The notes under the pieces were generated by a model that was not told the origin of the DNA, searched no databases, and saw only the letters and a program-made list of their open reading frames with translations. A DNA stretch of 64,000 bases from Solibacillus ferritrahens (GTDB taxonomy: Bacteria > Bacillota > Bacilli > Bacillales_A > Planococcaceae), in the NCBI RefSeq assembly GCF_037027585.1, contig NZ_JAXCLE010000002.1, forward strand, positions 310,001-374,000. Direction: 5' to 3'. Each line of letters opens with the position of its first letter. Position 1 is the stretch's first letter. Shown piece after piece: positions 23,911-33,625 of this stretch. The position numbers were made by a program, and so were the translations under genes.

Positions 23911-25452
23911 GTGGAATACGTGATTGAAATGCTGGGAATCCGAAAAGAATTCGGAAGTTTCGTAGCGAACAATAATATCACCCTCCAATTAAAAAAAGGC
24001 GAAATTCATGCACTACTCGGTGAAAATGGTGCAGGTAAGTCGACTTTAATGAATGTGCTTTTCGGTCTTTATCAACCTGAAGCAGGTGAAATAAAAGTAC
24101 GTGGGGAATCGGTGAAAATTACTGATCCAAACAAAGCAAATGATTTAGGAATCGGAATGGTTCACCAACACTTTATGCTTGTTGAGAACTTTACGGTAAC
24201 TGAAAATATTATTCTAGGTAGTGAGCCTACTAAACTAGGAGCTATTAATATCAAGGATGCAGCAAAAAATATTGCTGCTTTATCCAAAAAGTATAATTTG
24301 GACGTTGACCCATATGCAAAAATTGAAGATATTTCAGTTGGGATGCAGCAGCGAGTAGAAATTTTAAAAACACTATACCGCGGTGCAGAAATTCTGATTT
24401 TTGACGAGCCGACAGCTTCATTGACACCACAGGAAATTACGGAATTGATAGCTATCTTAAAGCTTCTGATTAAAGAAGGTAAATCGATTATTATTATTAC
24501 ACATAAATTAAAAGAAATTATGGAAGTATCAGACCGTGTAACGATTATTCGTAAAGGTGAAGGGATTGGAACCGTTATAACAGATGAAACTAATCCGGAT
24601 CAACTTGCTGAATTAATGGTAGGTCGTCAAGTGGAATTCAAAACCGAAAAAGGGGAAGCTCATCCTACAGAAGAGATTCTTAATATAGAAAATCTAATCG
24701 TAGCCGATTACCGTAATATTGATAAAGTAAAAGGTCTGAACTTATCGGTGCGTCGAGGTGAAATTGTCGGTATTGCCGGTATTGACGGGAATGGTCAATC
24801 GGAATTGATCGAAGCGATTACAGGATTACGTAAAATTAAAAGTGGTAAAGTCACTTTAAACGGCAAAGATATTACCGGTTTAAAGCCGCGTGATATTACA
24901 GAAACAGGTCTAGGGCATATACCTCAAGACCGACATAAGCACGGACTAGTATTGGACTTTCCGATTGGACATAATATTGCACTTCAGACTTATTACAAGT
25001 CACCGATTTCAAAAGGCTTCATTATGGACTACCGAAAAATCAGTGAAAAAGCACGTCAAGTAATTGAAGAGTTTGATGTTCGTACGGGTCAAGGTGAGAT
25101 GACTCCTGCACGCGCACTTTCGGGTGGTAACCAGCAAAAAGCAATTATTGGGCGCGAAGTGGATCGTGATCCGGATCTTTTAATTGCTGCACTTCCTACA
25201 CGCGGACTGGATGTTGGCGCCATTGAGTTTATTCACTCTCGCTTAATTGAACAGCGTGATAAAGGGAAAGCCGTATTATTGATTTCCTTTGAATTGGACG
25301 AAGTAATGAACGTTTCGGACCGTATTGCGGTAATTTATGATGGAATGATTGTAGATACTGTTTACCCGAAAGAAACTTCCGAACAGGAACTTGGCTTATT
25401 AATGGCCGGTGAAAAGCGTAAGGCAAAGGCTATCAAGGAGGGGAACGAATAA
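23911..25452 (+). CDS. nupO: Nucleoside ABC transporter ATP-binding protein (NupO type)
   Basis: 513 residues with two ATPase cassettes, as in sugar and BMP-type importers. First: Walker A GENGAGKST, signature SVGMQQRVEI, Walker B ILIFDEPTASLTP. Second: degenerate Walker A GIDGNGQSEL, signature ALSGGNQQKAIIGRE, Walker B LLIAALPTRGLD, in which the usual EP dyad is missing. The ORF can start at a GTG at 23902, but AAGGGAG fits the GTG at 23911 and gives MEYVIEMLGIRKEF, as in B. subtilis YufO. The nupP ATG overlaps its stop codon. Confidence 0.93.
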   Translation: MEYVIEMLGIRKEFGSFVANNNITLQLKKGEIHALLGENGAGKSTLMNVLFGLYQPEAGEIKVRGESVKITDPNKANDLGIGMVHQHFMLVENFTVTENIILGSEPTKLGAINIKDAAKNIAALSKKYNLDVDPYAKIEDISVGMQQRVEILKTLYRGAEILIFDEPTASLTPQEITELIAILKLLIKEGKSIIIITHKLKEIMEVSDRVTIIRKGEGIGTVITDETNPDQLAELMVGRQVEFKTEKGEAHPTEEILNIENLIVADYRNIDKVKGLNLSVRRGEIVGIAGIDGNGQSELIEAITGLRKIKSGKVTLNGKDITGLKPRDITETGLGHIPQDRHKHGLVLDFPIGHNIALQTYYKSPISKGFIMDYRKISEKARQVIEEFDVRTGQGEMTPARALSGGNQQKAIIGREVDRDPDLLIAALPTRGLDVGAIEFIHSRLIEQRDKGKAVLLISFELDEVMNVSDRIAVIYDGMIVDTVYPKETSEQELGLLMAGEKRKAKAIKEGNE

Positions 25453-26501
25453 TGTCAAATCGAGTTGTAAATATACTCGTTCCACTCATCTCAGTAATTT
25501 TAGGATTACTGGTTGGTGGTATCATTATGATTGTTAGTGGCTATGACGCCATTGAAGGATATACGGCCTTATGGAATGGTATCTTTGGAGATGCCTATTC
25601 TATCGGTAATACCATTCGTCAAATTACACCGTATATTTTATCAGGTCTTGCTGTAGCATTTGCTTTCCGTACAGGTTTATTCAACATCGGGGTAGAAGGT
25701 CAGCTATTAATGGGTTGGCTTGCAGCAGCCTATGTAGGTTATGCAATCGAAGGGCTGCCACGAATTATCCATTTGCCATTGGCGTTACTTGCAGCAGCGG
25801 CAGCAGGTGCTTTCTGGGCATTTATCGTCGGTTTCTTAAAGGCAAAACTTCATGTACACGAAGTAATTGCTTCAATCATGTTAAACTACACAGCATTATA
25901 CTTAACGAATGCTGCGATTAAATCATTGTCGGGTGGTAGCTTTAAAACACCGACTGTCTTGGAATCAGCAACATTACGTAATCAGTGGTTACGTGAAATT
26001 ACCGATAATTCAAGCCTTCACTTAGGAATAATCGTTGCTATTTTAATGGTTGTTGTCATGTGGTTTATTTTAGAAAAAACTACTCGTGGTTATGAGTTAA
26101 AAGCAGTAGGTTTCAATAAAAATGCTGCTGAATATGCAGGGATGAACGTAAACCGCAATATTATTTTAGCTATGACAATTTCCGGTGTTTTTGCTGGTCT
26201 AGGTGGTGCGATGGAAGCATTGGGTACATACCAAAATGCATCTATTAAAGCAGCAGCATCAGGTATCGGATTTGACGGGATTGCCGTAGCATTGCTTGGT
26301 GCGAACAATCCAATCGGAGTATTCTTCGGTGCCTCTTTATTCGGTTCCCTGAAATACGGCTCTCTAAACATGCCAAATGCAGCTGGAATCCCAGAAGAAA
26401 TTGTATCGATCATTATTGCGGTTATTATTTTATTCGTAGCATCAGGCTATATTCTGCGTGTCGCATTAGAGAAATTTGGAAAGAAAAAGGAGGGCAAGTA
26501 A
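25452..26501 (+). CDS. nupP: Nucleoside ABC transporter permease (NupP type)
   Basis: 349 residues, about nine membrane spans, BPD_transp_2 family. Family markers: AFRTGLFNIGVEGQLLMGW near residue 80 and the late SGVFAGLGGAMEALG plus GFDGIAVALLG. It starts at an ATG sharing a base with the nupO stop. With NupQ it forms the membrane channel for purine nucleosides. Confidence 0.93.
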   Translation: MSNRVVNILVPLISVILGLLVGGIIMIVSGYDAIEGYTALWNGIFGDAYSIGNTIRQITPYILSGLAVAFAFRTGLFNIGVEGQLLMGWLAAAYVGYAIEGLPRIIHLPLALLAAAAAGAFWAFIVGFLKAKLHVHEVIASIMLNYTALYLTNAAIKSLSGGSFKTPTVLESATLRNQWLREITDNSSLHLGIIVAILMVVVMWFILEKTTRGYELKAVGFNKNAAEYAGMNVNRNIILAMTISGVFAGLGGAMEALGTYQNASIKAAASGIGFDGIAVALLGANNPIGVFFGASLFGSLKYGSLNMPNAAGIPEEIVSIIIAVIILFVASGYILRVALEKFGKKKEGK

Positions 26502-26502
26502 C

Positions 26503-27462
26503 ATGAGCTTTTTAGAAGTGTTATACTTTATCGTCCCTTCCGCTCTTTTATACGCAACACCGCTTATTTTAACAGGTATCGGGGCTCTATTCTCGGAGCG
26601 TGCTGGGGTAATTGGTCTTGGTGTTGAAGGGTTAATGATTGTCGGTGCATTTACAGGTATTTATATAAACTTAGAATACTATGCTGACTTTGGGAAAAAC
26701 GTCATTTGGCTATCTTTATTGGCAGCATTACTAGCTGGTGCAGTGTTCTCGTTAATTATTGCGGTTGCTGCTGTTACGTTCCGTGCAGACCAAACTGTTA
26801 CAGGTGTAGCAGTAAATATGCTTGCTGCAGCGATTACAGTATTCTTAGTAAAATTAATTTACGGTAAAGGCCAAACGGATATGGTTTCTGCACCATTACA
26901 ACGTTTTGAAATACCGTTTTTATCAGATATACCGTTTTTAGGACCACTATTGTTCCAGAATGTATACTCCACAACCATTATTGCATTGGTTGTTGCGGTA
27001 GGAGCATGGTTTGTTCTTTACAAAATGCCATTCGGTTTACGTATTCGTTCAGTTGGAGAACATCCAATGGCAGCAGATACAATGGGGATTAACGTAGCAA
27101 AAATGCGTTATATCGGCGTTATGATTTCCGGAGCATTAGCAGGTGTTGGTGGTGCGTCATTAGCAATGACATCATCTGGTGATTTCTCTGGTTCTACAGT
27201 AGCAGGACAAGGGTTCATTGCCATTGCAGCAATGATCTTCGGTAAATGGCATCCACTAGGTACATTAGGTGCAGCGCTGTTCTTCGGATTAGCACAAACG
27301 TTAAGTATCGGTGGAGGTAACATTCCTTTCGTTCAGGATATTCCATCCGTTATTCTGCAAGTTTTACCGTATGTGTTGACGATTTTAGCGTTGGCAGGAT
27401 TCATCGGTAAAGCAGTTGCTCCGAAAGCTTCAGGGGTTCCTTATATTAAAGGGAAACGATAA
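26503..27462 (+). CDS. nupQ: Nucleoside ABC transporter permease (NupQ type)
   Basis: 319 residues, about eight to nine membrane spans, BPD_transp_2 family: FSERAGVIGLGVEGLMIVGA, RSVGEHPMAADTMGI, SGALAGVGGASLAM and GFIAIAAMIFGKWHP. A longer ORF overlaps nupP from 26476, but the AAAGGAGGG site fits the ATG at 26503, which just follows the nupP stop. Last gene of the importer; a terminator follows. Confidence 0.93.
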   Translation: MSFLEVLYFIVPSALLYATPLILTGIGALFSERAGVIGLGVEGLMIVGAFTGIYINLEYYADFGKNVIWLSLLAALLAGAVFSLIIAVAAVTFRADQTVTGVAVNMLAAAITVFLVKLIYGKGQTDMVSAPLQRFEIPFLSDIPFLGPLLFQNVYSTTIIALVVAVGAWFVLYKMPFGLRIRSVGEHPMAADTMGINVAKMRYIGVMISGALAGVGGASLAMTSSGDFSGSTVAGQGFIAIAAMIFGKWHPLGTLGAALFFGLAQTLSIGGGNIPFVQDIPSVILQVLPYVLTILALAGFIGKAVAPKASGVPYIKGKR

Positions 27463-27466
27463 ATTT

Positions 27467-27512
27467 TAAAAACTGTCTGTACAAAGTATCTTTTGTGCAG
27501 ACAGTTTTTTTG
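27467..27512 (+). terminator. Terminator of the nup operon
   Basis: AAACTGTCTGTACAAA pairs with TTTGTGCAGACAGTTT (one G-U), then TTTTT. Confidence 0.92.
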
Positions 27513-27636
27513 TGTCGATTAAGTGGATAGCGCGGATTTTATTAGCAAATTATATGAGTAATTAGATAAATCTAATCAACGAACCTTGACTCAAATTAAC
27601 TAATTAGCTCAAACCTTATATCAAAACTTAGTTGTG

Positions 27637-27845
27637 CGGAGTGGAGGGGCAGACTCCTTGGGGATTAAGCATGCGCGGAAAATCCAGGTTGCTCCTGCGG
27701 TTACTAGTCGCAAAGCTTTATTCAAAGCTTTGGAGCCATGCCCTCAGGGTAAAAGGAACGAATGCTAAGAGCGTCACATCGTGTGACAACGCATTCGTGA
27801 CCAACATCGTGTTGGCTTCCCGGAACGCAGTACAACGAACGTATT
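27637..27845. repeat. Structured GC-richer intergenic repeat, long copy
   Basis: This ~205-bp block in an otherwise empty 570-bp gap before ymfF is richer in G and C than its surroundings. It begins GGAGGGGCAGACTCC and contains nested hairpins: AAAGCTTT pairs (27712-27731), CGAATGC/GCATTCG enclosing GTCAC/GTGAC, and CCAAC/GTTGG. The GCTTTGGAGCCA core recurs at about 60689, and the outer end matches the short palindromic form at 41606. It resembles intergenic repeat families I have seen in Bacillaceae, but I cannot name it. No coding potential. Confidence 0.65.
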
Positions 27846-28033
27846 AAGAAAAGCAGAAAGTGTAAAGAAATCAATTTTTTAAATTTAAAACAGCAAATAC
27901 TTTTTGTTCATATTTGTCACGTTTTAGGGAACACTTAGTACGTATAATAACTTTGCACAAATGAAGGTAACACATGTATAGTAGAGAAGAAGCAATTTTA
28001 TCCATATTCAAGAGGTAGTCAGGAGGAGTTTTT

Positions 28034-29296
28034 TTGTTTTTAAAGACAGAAATTGCGAAAGGTGTTTCGCTTCATATACGACAAACCGCTCAATTTAAGA
28101 CGGTTAACTTTTCGATCAAGTGGAGAGCGCCATTAAATGAAGAAACAGCGGCAGAGCGTACTGTATTATCGAATGTACTGCAGCACAGTAACGAGAAATT
28201 TCCAACAGCGGCTAGTTACCGTAGCTATTTAGATGACCTTTTTGGGACGGTATTGTATTTTGATACGACAAAGCGCGGTCAAGAGCATACTGTACTATTA
28301 AATGTCGAAACGGTTAATGACCAGTACTTATCGCATGGCAATGTACTAAATGAAGTAATTAGCCTTATTCAGGAAGCCATCTTTAAACCGAATTTTGAAA
28401 ACGGAGTATTTAAAGAGGCCATTGTAAAACGTGAAAAAGAAATGGTCATCCAACGTATCCAATCGATTTTTGATGACAAATCTCGCTATGCACAAAAACG
28501 TTTAACAGAAATTATGCGTCCTAATAGCGCAGCGTCTATTTCTGCGAACGGAACAATTGAAACGGTAAAAGCAATTACACCACAATCACTTACAAAAACA
28601 TATGAAGAGATGATCGCAAATGATGTGATTGATATTTATGTTGTAGGTGATATTAATGTTCAAGAAATGACTGAGCAGTTAAAAGCAGCATTCCCATTTG
28701 CTGACCGTAATGTACCACAATCGACAAAAGAAAATTCCACTTCGACAAAAGTTGAGCCATATACAAAAGAAACACAGGAAATGAAGCAAGGAAAGCTGCA
28801 TATCGGCTACTCGACACCTGTACGTTTTGGAGACGAAGATTTCCCGAAAATGCAAATTTTCAACGGGATTTTTGGCGGCTACGCACATTCAAAATTATTT
28901 ATGAATGTGCGTGAAAAAGAAAGCTTAGCTTATTATGCTTCAAGCTCCTATGCTTCACACTACGGATTATTATTTGTCGTTTCAGGCATTGAACCGGCAA
29001 ATGAAGAAAAGGCGCGCAAATTAATTGACGAACAATTAAAAGTGATGCAGAACGGTGAAATTTCTGATTTAGAATTGGCGCAAACGAAGGCAATGCTCAT
29101 TAACCAGTTAAAAGAAGCATTAGATTCGCCACGTGGGCAAATTGAAATTTTTGACCAATATAAAACTTTAGACGAACCGTTTACATTAGATACGTGGACA
29201 TTGCGCTGGCAATCTGTCACAAAAGAAGATGTGCAGAAAATGGCGCAGCAAATCGAATTGCAAGCAACGTATTTCTTATGCGGTAAGGGGGAGTAA
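28034..29296 (+). CDS. ymfF: M16 peptidase-like protein, non-catalytic partner (YmfF)
   Basis: 420 residues of the M16B fold. Where the zinc motif HXXEH should be, the sequence reads LQHSNEKFPTAASYRSYLDDLFG, so it lacks the catalytic residues. The C-terminal half keeps the family pattern (FNGIFGGYAHSKLFMNVREKESLAYYASSS). It probably forms a heterodimer with the catalytic YmfH encoded next, as in other M16B pairs. Start is a TTG at 28034 behind AGGAGGAG. The stop lies 3 bp before ymfH. Confidence 0.88.
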   Translation: MFLKTEIAKGVSLHIRQTAQFKTVNFSIKWRAPLNEETAAERTVLSNVLQHSNEKFPTAASYRSYLDDLFGTVLYFDTTKRGQEHTVLLNVETVNDQYLSHGNVLNEVISLIQEAIFKPNFENGVFKEAIVKREKEMVIQRIQSIFDDKSRYAQKRLTEIMRPNSAASISANGTIETVKAITPQSLTKTYEEMIANDVIDIYVVGDINVQEMTEQLKAAFPFADRNVPQSTKENSTSTKVEPYTKETQEMKQGKLHIGYSTPVRFGDEDFPKMQIFNGIFGGYAHSKLFMNVREKESLAYYASSSYASHYGLLFVVSGIEPANEEKARKLIDEQLKVMQNGEISDLELAQTKAMLINQLKEALDSPRGQIEIFDQYKTLDEPFTLDTWTLRWQSVTKEDVQKMAQQIELQATYFLCGKGE

Positions 29297-29299
29297 TCC

Positions 29300-30604
29300 A
29301 TGGAGACAATTGAATTCCAGCAACTAGATGAAACATTATATTTTAAGCGATTAAATAATGGATTAGACGTATATATTTTGCCGAAAAAAGGTTTTTCCAA
29401 AACATTTGTAACGTTTACAACTAAATATGGTTCGGTTGACCGTACTTTTGTACCGCTTGGAGGGACTGAGCCTATTACAGTCCCTGATGGTATTGCCCAC
29501 TTTTTGGAGCATAAAATGTTCGAAAAGGAAGATGGAGATGTATTTCAAAAGTTCAGTGAAGTAGGTGCACAGGCCAATGCCTTTACATCGTTTACAAGAA
29601 CGGCTTATTTATTCTCGGCAACAGATCATATATACAAAAGTACCGAGACATTACTGAATTTCGTTCAAGAGCCTTATTTCACTGAGGAAACGGTTAATAA
29701 GGAAAAAGGAATTATCGGTCAGGAAATTACGATGTACGATGATCAGCCTGATTGGCGTTTATATTTTGGTGCAATTGAAAATATGTATCATAATCACCCT
29801 GTGAAAATCGATATCGCCGGTACGATTGAATCAATTGATGGTATAACGGCGGAGCATTTATACACATGCTACAACACATTTTATCATCCATCGAATATGC
29901 TGCTATTCGTTATCGGGGCAGTAGATCCTGTTGAAATGATGGCATTTATTGAAGACAATCAACGTAAAAAGACGTTCCCAGAACCGACTGATATAACAAG
30001 AATGTTTGATGAAGAGCCGACAGATGTTGCGAAAGCAGAACGCGTTCTTCACATGGATGTTCAAAAGCCGAAAGTTTATGTTGGATTAAAGGCTAAACAA
30101 GTCGATCTTAGCGGCGAAGAAATGCTCAAACATGAACTTGCTGTACAAATTGCCGTAGAATGCTTATTCGGGCGTGCTTCTTCGTTTTATACGGATGTTT
30201 ATGAAGACGGCTTGATTGATGAGTCATATGGATATGATTTTACTTTGGAAAAAGGATTTGGTTTTGCTTTAATTGGATCCGATACAGAACAGCCAGAGCA
30301 GCTTGTTAACTTGATTAAAGAGAAGTTGGCACAGGCAGAAAGTGATAACTTATTCACGACTGAAGATGTAGAACGAATTAAACGCAAAAAAATCGGATTA
30401 TTCCTGCGAGCACTAAATTCAATTGAATTTATCGCAAATCAATTTACACGTTATAAATTCAACGATATGAACTTATTCGATGTTGTCCCGGTTCTTGAGA
30501 CAATTACTGTTGAAGATATTGAAAAAGCATTTGAAACAATTCAAGGTGAAGACCAACAAACCGTGTTTACAATCATGCCGATTAGTGAGCGCGATAAAAA
30601 ATGA
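29300..30604 (+). CDS. ymfH: M16-family zinc metallopeptidase (YmfH)
   Basis: 434 residues. Intact zinc motif HFLEHKMFE (His67, Glu70, His71) and the downstream acidic helix NKEKGIIGQEITMYDD that supplies the third ligand. The second half includes FGRASSFYTDVYEDGLIDESYGYDF. It is the catalytic partner of YmfF; the same pair takes part in processing and export of peptide signals in other Bacilli, but the substrate here is unknown. ATG at 29300; its TGA overlaps the ymfI start (ATGA). Confidence 0.92.
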   Translation: METIEFQQLDETLYFKRLNNGLDVYILPKKGFSKTFVTFTTKYGSVDRTFVPLGGTEPITVPDGIAHFLEHKMFEKEDGDVFQKFSEVGAQANAFTSFTRTAYLFSATDHIYKSTETLLNFVQEPYFTEETVNKEKGIIGQEITMYDDQPDWRLYFGAIENMYHNHPVKIDIAGTIESIDGITAEHLYTCYNTFYHPSNMLLFVIGAVDPVEMMAFIEDNQRKKTFPEPTDITRMFDEEPTDVAKAERVLHMDVQKPKVYVGLKAKQVDLSGEEMLKHELAVQIAVECLFGRASSFYTDVYEDGLIDESYGYDFTLEKGFGFALIGSDTEQPEQLVNLIKEKLAQAESDNLFTTEDVERIKRKKIGLFLRALNSIEFIANQFTRYKFNDMNLFDVVPVLETITVEDIEKAFETIQGEDQQTVFTIMPISERDKK

Positions 30605-31329
30605 AGAAATTTGCATTAGTGTGCGGTGCTTCCGGTGCGATTGGGCAAGCTATTTGTCAGCAATTGGCACAGGATGGTTGGTCACTCTATCTGCATTACC
30701 ATACTGGGCATACTGTCATTGACGGTATGCTTCAGATTTTTACCGAAAAGTACCCGAATCAGGAATTTATGCCAGTAAAAGCAGATTTCAGCAGTGACAC
30801 CGGGGCGGAGCAAATTGCCGCCCAAATTTTTTCGTTGCAGGCGATCGTCTATGCGAGCGGCCATGCATTTTATGATTTATTGGAAAATACACCAGCCGAG
30901 GAAATGACGAAACTTTGGCATGTCCATGTACAAAATCCAATGCGTACGACGGCATTGCTCGCGAACAAATTACGAGCGAATAAAGTCAGCTATGTACTTG
31001 TAATTGGTTCGATATGGGGTGATGTCGGTGCAGCCGGCGAAGTCGCATACTCAGCTGTAAAAGGCGCCCAGCACAGCTTCGTGAAAGCATACTCGCAGGA
31101 AGCGGCGTTTAGCGGCATCCGCGTTAATGCGATTGCACCTGGTATCATTAATACGAGCATGAACGCAAAGTTAAATGCTGAAGAGCGCGAAATGATCGAA
31201 AGTCAAATACCATTGCAATCATTTGGTGAGGCGATTGATATCGCGAATATGGCGGCTTTTTATTTGAGTGGACGAGCTAATTATGTAACCGGACAAATAA
31301 TTCGTGTTAATGGCGGATGGTACATATAA
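30601..31329 (+). CDS. ymfI: Short-chain dehydrogenase/reductase (YmfI)
   Basis: 242 residues. Rossmann motif GASGAIGQAI (~9-18), catalytic Ser in VIGSIWG and Tyr150/Lys154 in YSAVK, then VNAIAPGIINT. The C-terminal YVTGQIIRVNGGWYI is the usual SDR ending. Substrate unknown. Position between ymfH and ymfJ is conserved. Third-codon G+C appears a little higher than in the neighbours, without clear sign of transfer. Confidence 0.92.
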   Translation: MKKFALVCGASGAIGQAICQQLAQDGWSLYLHYHTGHTVIDGMLQIFTEKYPNQEFMPVKADFSSDTGAEQIAAQIFSLQAIVYASGHAFYDLLENTPAEEMTKLWHVHVQNPMRTTALLANKLRANKVSYVLVIGSIWGDVGAAGEVAYSAVKGAQHSFVKAYSQEAAFSGIRVNAIAPGIINTSMNAKLNAEEREMIESQIPLQSFGEAIDIANMAAFYLSGRANYVTGQIIRVNGGWYI

Positions 31330-31378
31330 TTTCCCGATATCCGCACATACTATTTGTGCGAGAGGAGGGATAAGCCAT

Positions 31379-31636
31379 ATGGGAATTTTACAAAACTGGG
31401 AGCAATGGACAAGCTTTTTAGGTAAACAAGTATCTGACGCAAAAGAAAGCGGCATGCCTACTAAAATGATTGAGAAGGCCGCAGTTCAGATTGGTGAGTA
31501 TCTAGCGAAAAACGTTGACCCACAAAATGAGCAAGAGCGTGTATTATCAGATTTATGGTCAGTTGCTGAGAAAGATGAAAAGCAAGCAATTGCCAGCTGT
31601 ATAATGAAACTTGTTCAAAATAAGCCAACACATTAA
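31379..31636 (+). CDS. ymfJ: DUF3243 family protein (YmfJ)
   Basis: 85 residues (MGILQNWEQWTSFLGKQVSDAKESGM...), a small helical protein of the DUF3243 family found after ymfI in Bacilli. Function unknown. The ORF can be read from 31304 inside ymfI, but GAGGAGGG precedes the ATG at 31379. A short inverted repeat (CGCACA/TGTGCG) lies in its leader. Confidence 0.88.
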   Translation: MGILQNWEQWTSFLGKQVSDAKESGMPTKMIEKAAVQIGEYLAKNVDPQNEQERVLSDLWSVAEKDEKQAIASCIMKLVQNKPTH

Positions 31637-31647
31637 TTGAATTTTGA

Positions 31648-31688
31648 AAAAAATGTCACTCACAAATCAGTGAGCGGCATTTTTTTCG
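31648..31688 (+). terminator. Terminator of ymfF-ymfJ
   Basis: AATGTCACTCAC pairs imperfectly with GTGAGCGGCATT, then TTTTTT. Moderate stem strength. Confidence 0.75.
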
Positions 31689-31839
31689 GTCTTAAAATTT
31701 CTGTAAGAGGTTTTTCTAAAATAATTTCAAGAAATCTAAGAAAAACGTGGGTTTCTAACTTTTCAATAGGTACAAAATCCGCTATGATGGAACTTATAAG
31801 AAATAAAAACGTTTCTATTACGAGGGGACAGATAAAAAA

Positions 31840-32628
31840 ATGGGCGAATGGTATTTTGAATACGAAATTCAAGTGAATCGACCAGGTTTATTAGGCGATA
31901 TCGCTTCGCTACTAGGGATGCTTCGTGTTAATATTGTCTCGATTAACGGTGTGGATGAAGGGCATCGAGGTATGTTGCTGTCTACAGAAAACGAAGAATC
32001 AATTCAACGGTTTATTTCAATCGTTTCCACAATGGAAAATATTAATGTGACCAGATTTCGTGAACCAAAGTTGCGGGACCGGCTGGCAGTTCGCCATGGG
32101 CACTATATCCCAAGGGATGCTGATGAAAAGAACACATTCCGATTTGTCCGGGATGAATTAGGAATTTTAGTTGATTTTATGGCTGAATTATTTAAGAAGG
32201 ACGGTCATAAATTAATTGGAATTCGAGGAATGCCTCGTGTAGGAAAGACAGAATCGATTGTTGCTGCAAGTGTTAGTGCCAACAAAAGATGGATTTTCAT
32301 TTCTTCTACAATGATTAAACAAACAGTTCGTAATGCTTTAATGGGCGATGAGTTTAATGGGAATAATATTTTTATTTTAGATGGTGCTGTGACGCGTCGT
32401 TCTACTGATGAAAGGCATCAGCAGTTAGTTCGGGAAATCATGGGAATGCCGACGATTAAAGTCATTGAACATCCAGATCTTTTTGTACAGCATTCATCAT
32501 ATAAAATAGAGGATTTCGATTATATTATTGAGTTACGCCACGATCCAGACGAAGAAATTACTTATGAAATAATTGAAAAGAACAATATGTTATCAAGTAC
32601 CGATCATTTTGGAGGATTTGAATTTTAA
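31840..32628 (+). CDS. ymfK: DUF3388 family protein with P-loop (YmfK)
   Basis: 262 residues. The N-terminal ~75 residues read like an ACT domain (YEIQVNRPGLLGDIASLLGMLRVNIVSINGVD). The rest carries a P-loop GMPRVGKTES (~130) and a later FILDGAVTRRSTDERHQQLVREIMG, suggesting nucleotide binding. A regulatory ATPase is plausible but its function is unknown. Gene order with ymfJ and ymfM is conserved in Bacilli. ATG follows GAGGGGA. Confidence 0.9.
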   Translation: MGEWYFEYEIQVNRPGLLGDIASLLGMLRVNIVSINGVDEGHRGMLLSTENEESIQRFISIVSTMENINVTRFREPKLRDRLAVRHGHYIPRDADEKNTFRFVRDELGILVDFMAELFKKDGHKLIGIRGMPRVGKTESIVAASVSANKRWIFISSTMIKQTVRNALMGDEFNGNNIFILDGAVTRRSTDERHQQLVREIMGMPTIKVIEHPDLFVQHSSYKIEDFDYIIELRHDPDEEITYEIIEKNNMLSSTDHFGGFEF

Positions 32629-32691
32629 AAATAAAGTAATTCATATTATTATGAATTAATTAGTTTAATATATTAAAAGTAGGTGTTTTTT

Positions 32692-33579
32692 TTGACAGAA
32701 CTAGGAGCTCGCTTGAAAGAAGCGAGATTAGCTAGAGGCTATAGTTTAGAAGATTTACAAAATATCACGAAGATTCAGAAGCGGTATTTAATTGGAATAG
32801 AAGAGGGCAATTATGCGATTATGCCCGGGTCATTTTATGTACGAGCTTTTATTAAGCAGTATGCAGAGGCTGTTGGATTGGATGCGGATGAAGTTTTAAC
32901 AGAGTATCGTAAAGATATTCCGGAGATTCAGAAAGAAGAGGTAGCGCAATCTTTCTCACAAAGTCCAAGTCGACGTTCAATGAAGGCATCATCTAGTAAT
33001 AAAATGATGGAAACAATGCCTAAAATAATAGTAGCTTTATTTGCAATTGTTATTATCATTGTGATTACTACACTTTCTATGAAAAAAATAGGTAGTGTTC
33101 CAGATGTAGTGGAAGAAGATAATAAACCCGTTGAATATGAACAAAATCCAAACTCAACACCGAGTAAACCTGTAGAAGATACAGTGGAAAACAACGAAGA
33201 AGATGAAGAACCAGTAGTAGAACCGATTGAAGAAGATCCTGAACCTGCACAAGTTATTAGCTCAGGTGTTGTTTCCGGTGAAGATACAACGTTTGAAGTA
33301 TCCGGAACAGATACATTAAATGTCCGTGTTGAAGTGTCAGGCGATACATGGGTTGGTATTCGTAATGAAAATCGTGATGAGAAAATCCCGGCACGTGTTT
33401 ACAAAGCAGGAGAAATTGCGGAAAATGATTCAACATCAGATGGCTATGCAAGAATTCGTTTAGGAAACTCAAAAGTGGCTAAAGTGTATATAAATGATGT
33501 AGAATTAACATACGCACAAGATCTTATGACGCAAAATATTATTTTGAAATTAGTGAATGAAGAACAACAAGGAGAGTAG
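32692..33579 (+). CDS. ymfM: RodZ-like cell-shape protein (YmfM)
   Basis: 295 residues: an N-terminal helix-turn-helix (ELGARLKEARLARGYSLEDLQNITKIQKRYL), a basic juxtamembrane stretch, one membrane helix (about residues 108-125, IIVALFAIVIIIVITTL), an acidic Pro/Glu linker and a C-terminal DUF4115 beta domain (SGDTWVGIRNENRDEKI). RodZ links MreB filaments to the wall machinery. The ORF starts upstream at 32683, but the TTG at 32692 gives MTELGARLKEAR, the family N-terminus, behind AGGTG. pgsA follows 46 bp downstream, the standard order. Confidence 0.92.
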   Translation: MTELGARLKEARLARGYSLEDLQNITKIQKRYLIGIEEGNYAIMPGSFYVRAFIKQYAEAVGLDADEVLTEYRKDIPEIQKEEVAQSFSQSPSRRSMKASSSNKMMETMPKIIVALFAIVIIIVITTLSMKKIGSVPDVVEEDNKPVEYEQNPNSTPSKPVEDTVENNEEDEEPVVEPIEEDPEPAQVISSGVVSGEDTTFEVSGTDTLNVRVEVSGDTWVGIRNENRDEKIPARVYKAGEIAENDSTSDGYARIRLGNSKVAKVYINDVELTYAQDLMTQNIILKLVNEEQQGE

Positions 33580-33625
33580 TCATCTATTAAGATGGCTCTT
33601 TTCTTTCGATGAAAGGTGTTAACAA

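Noticed and set aside
27632..27847. 71-codon ORF in the gap before ymfF
   Set aside because: It lies wholly in a structured intergenic repeat, has no family similarity that I can see and no good ribosome site.
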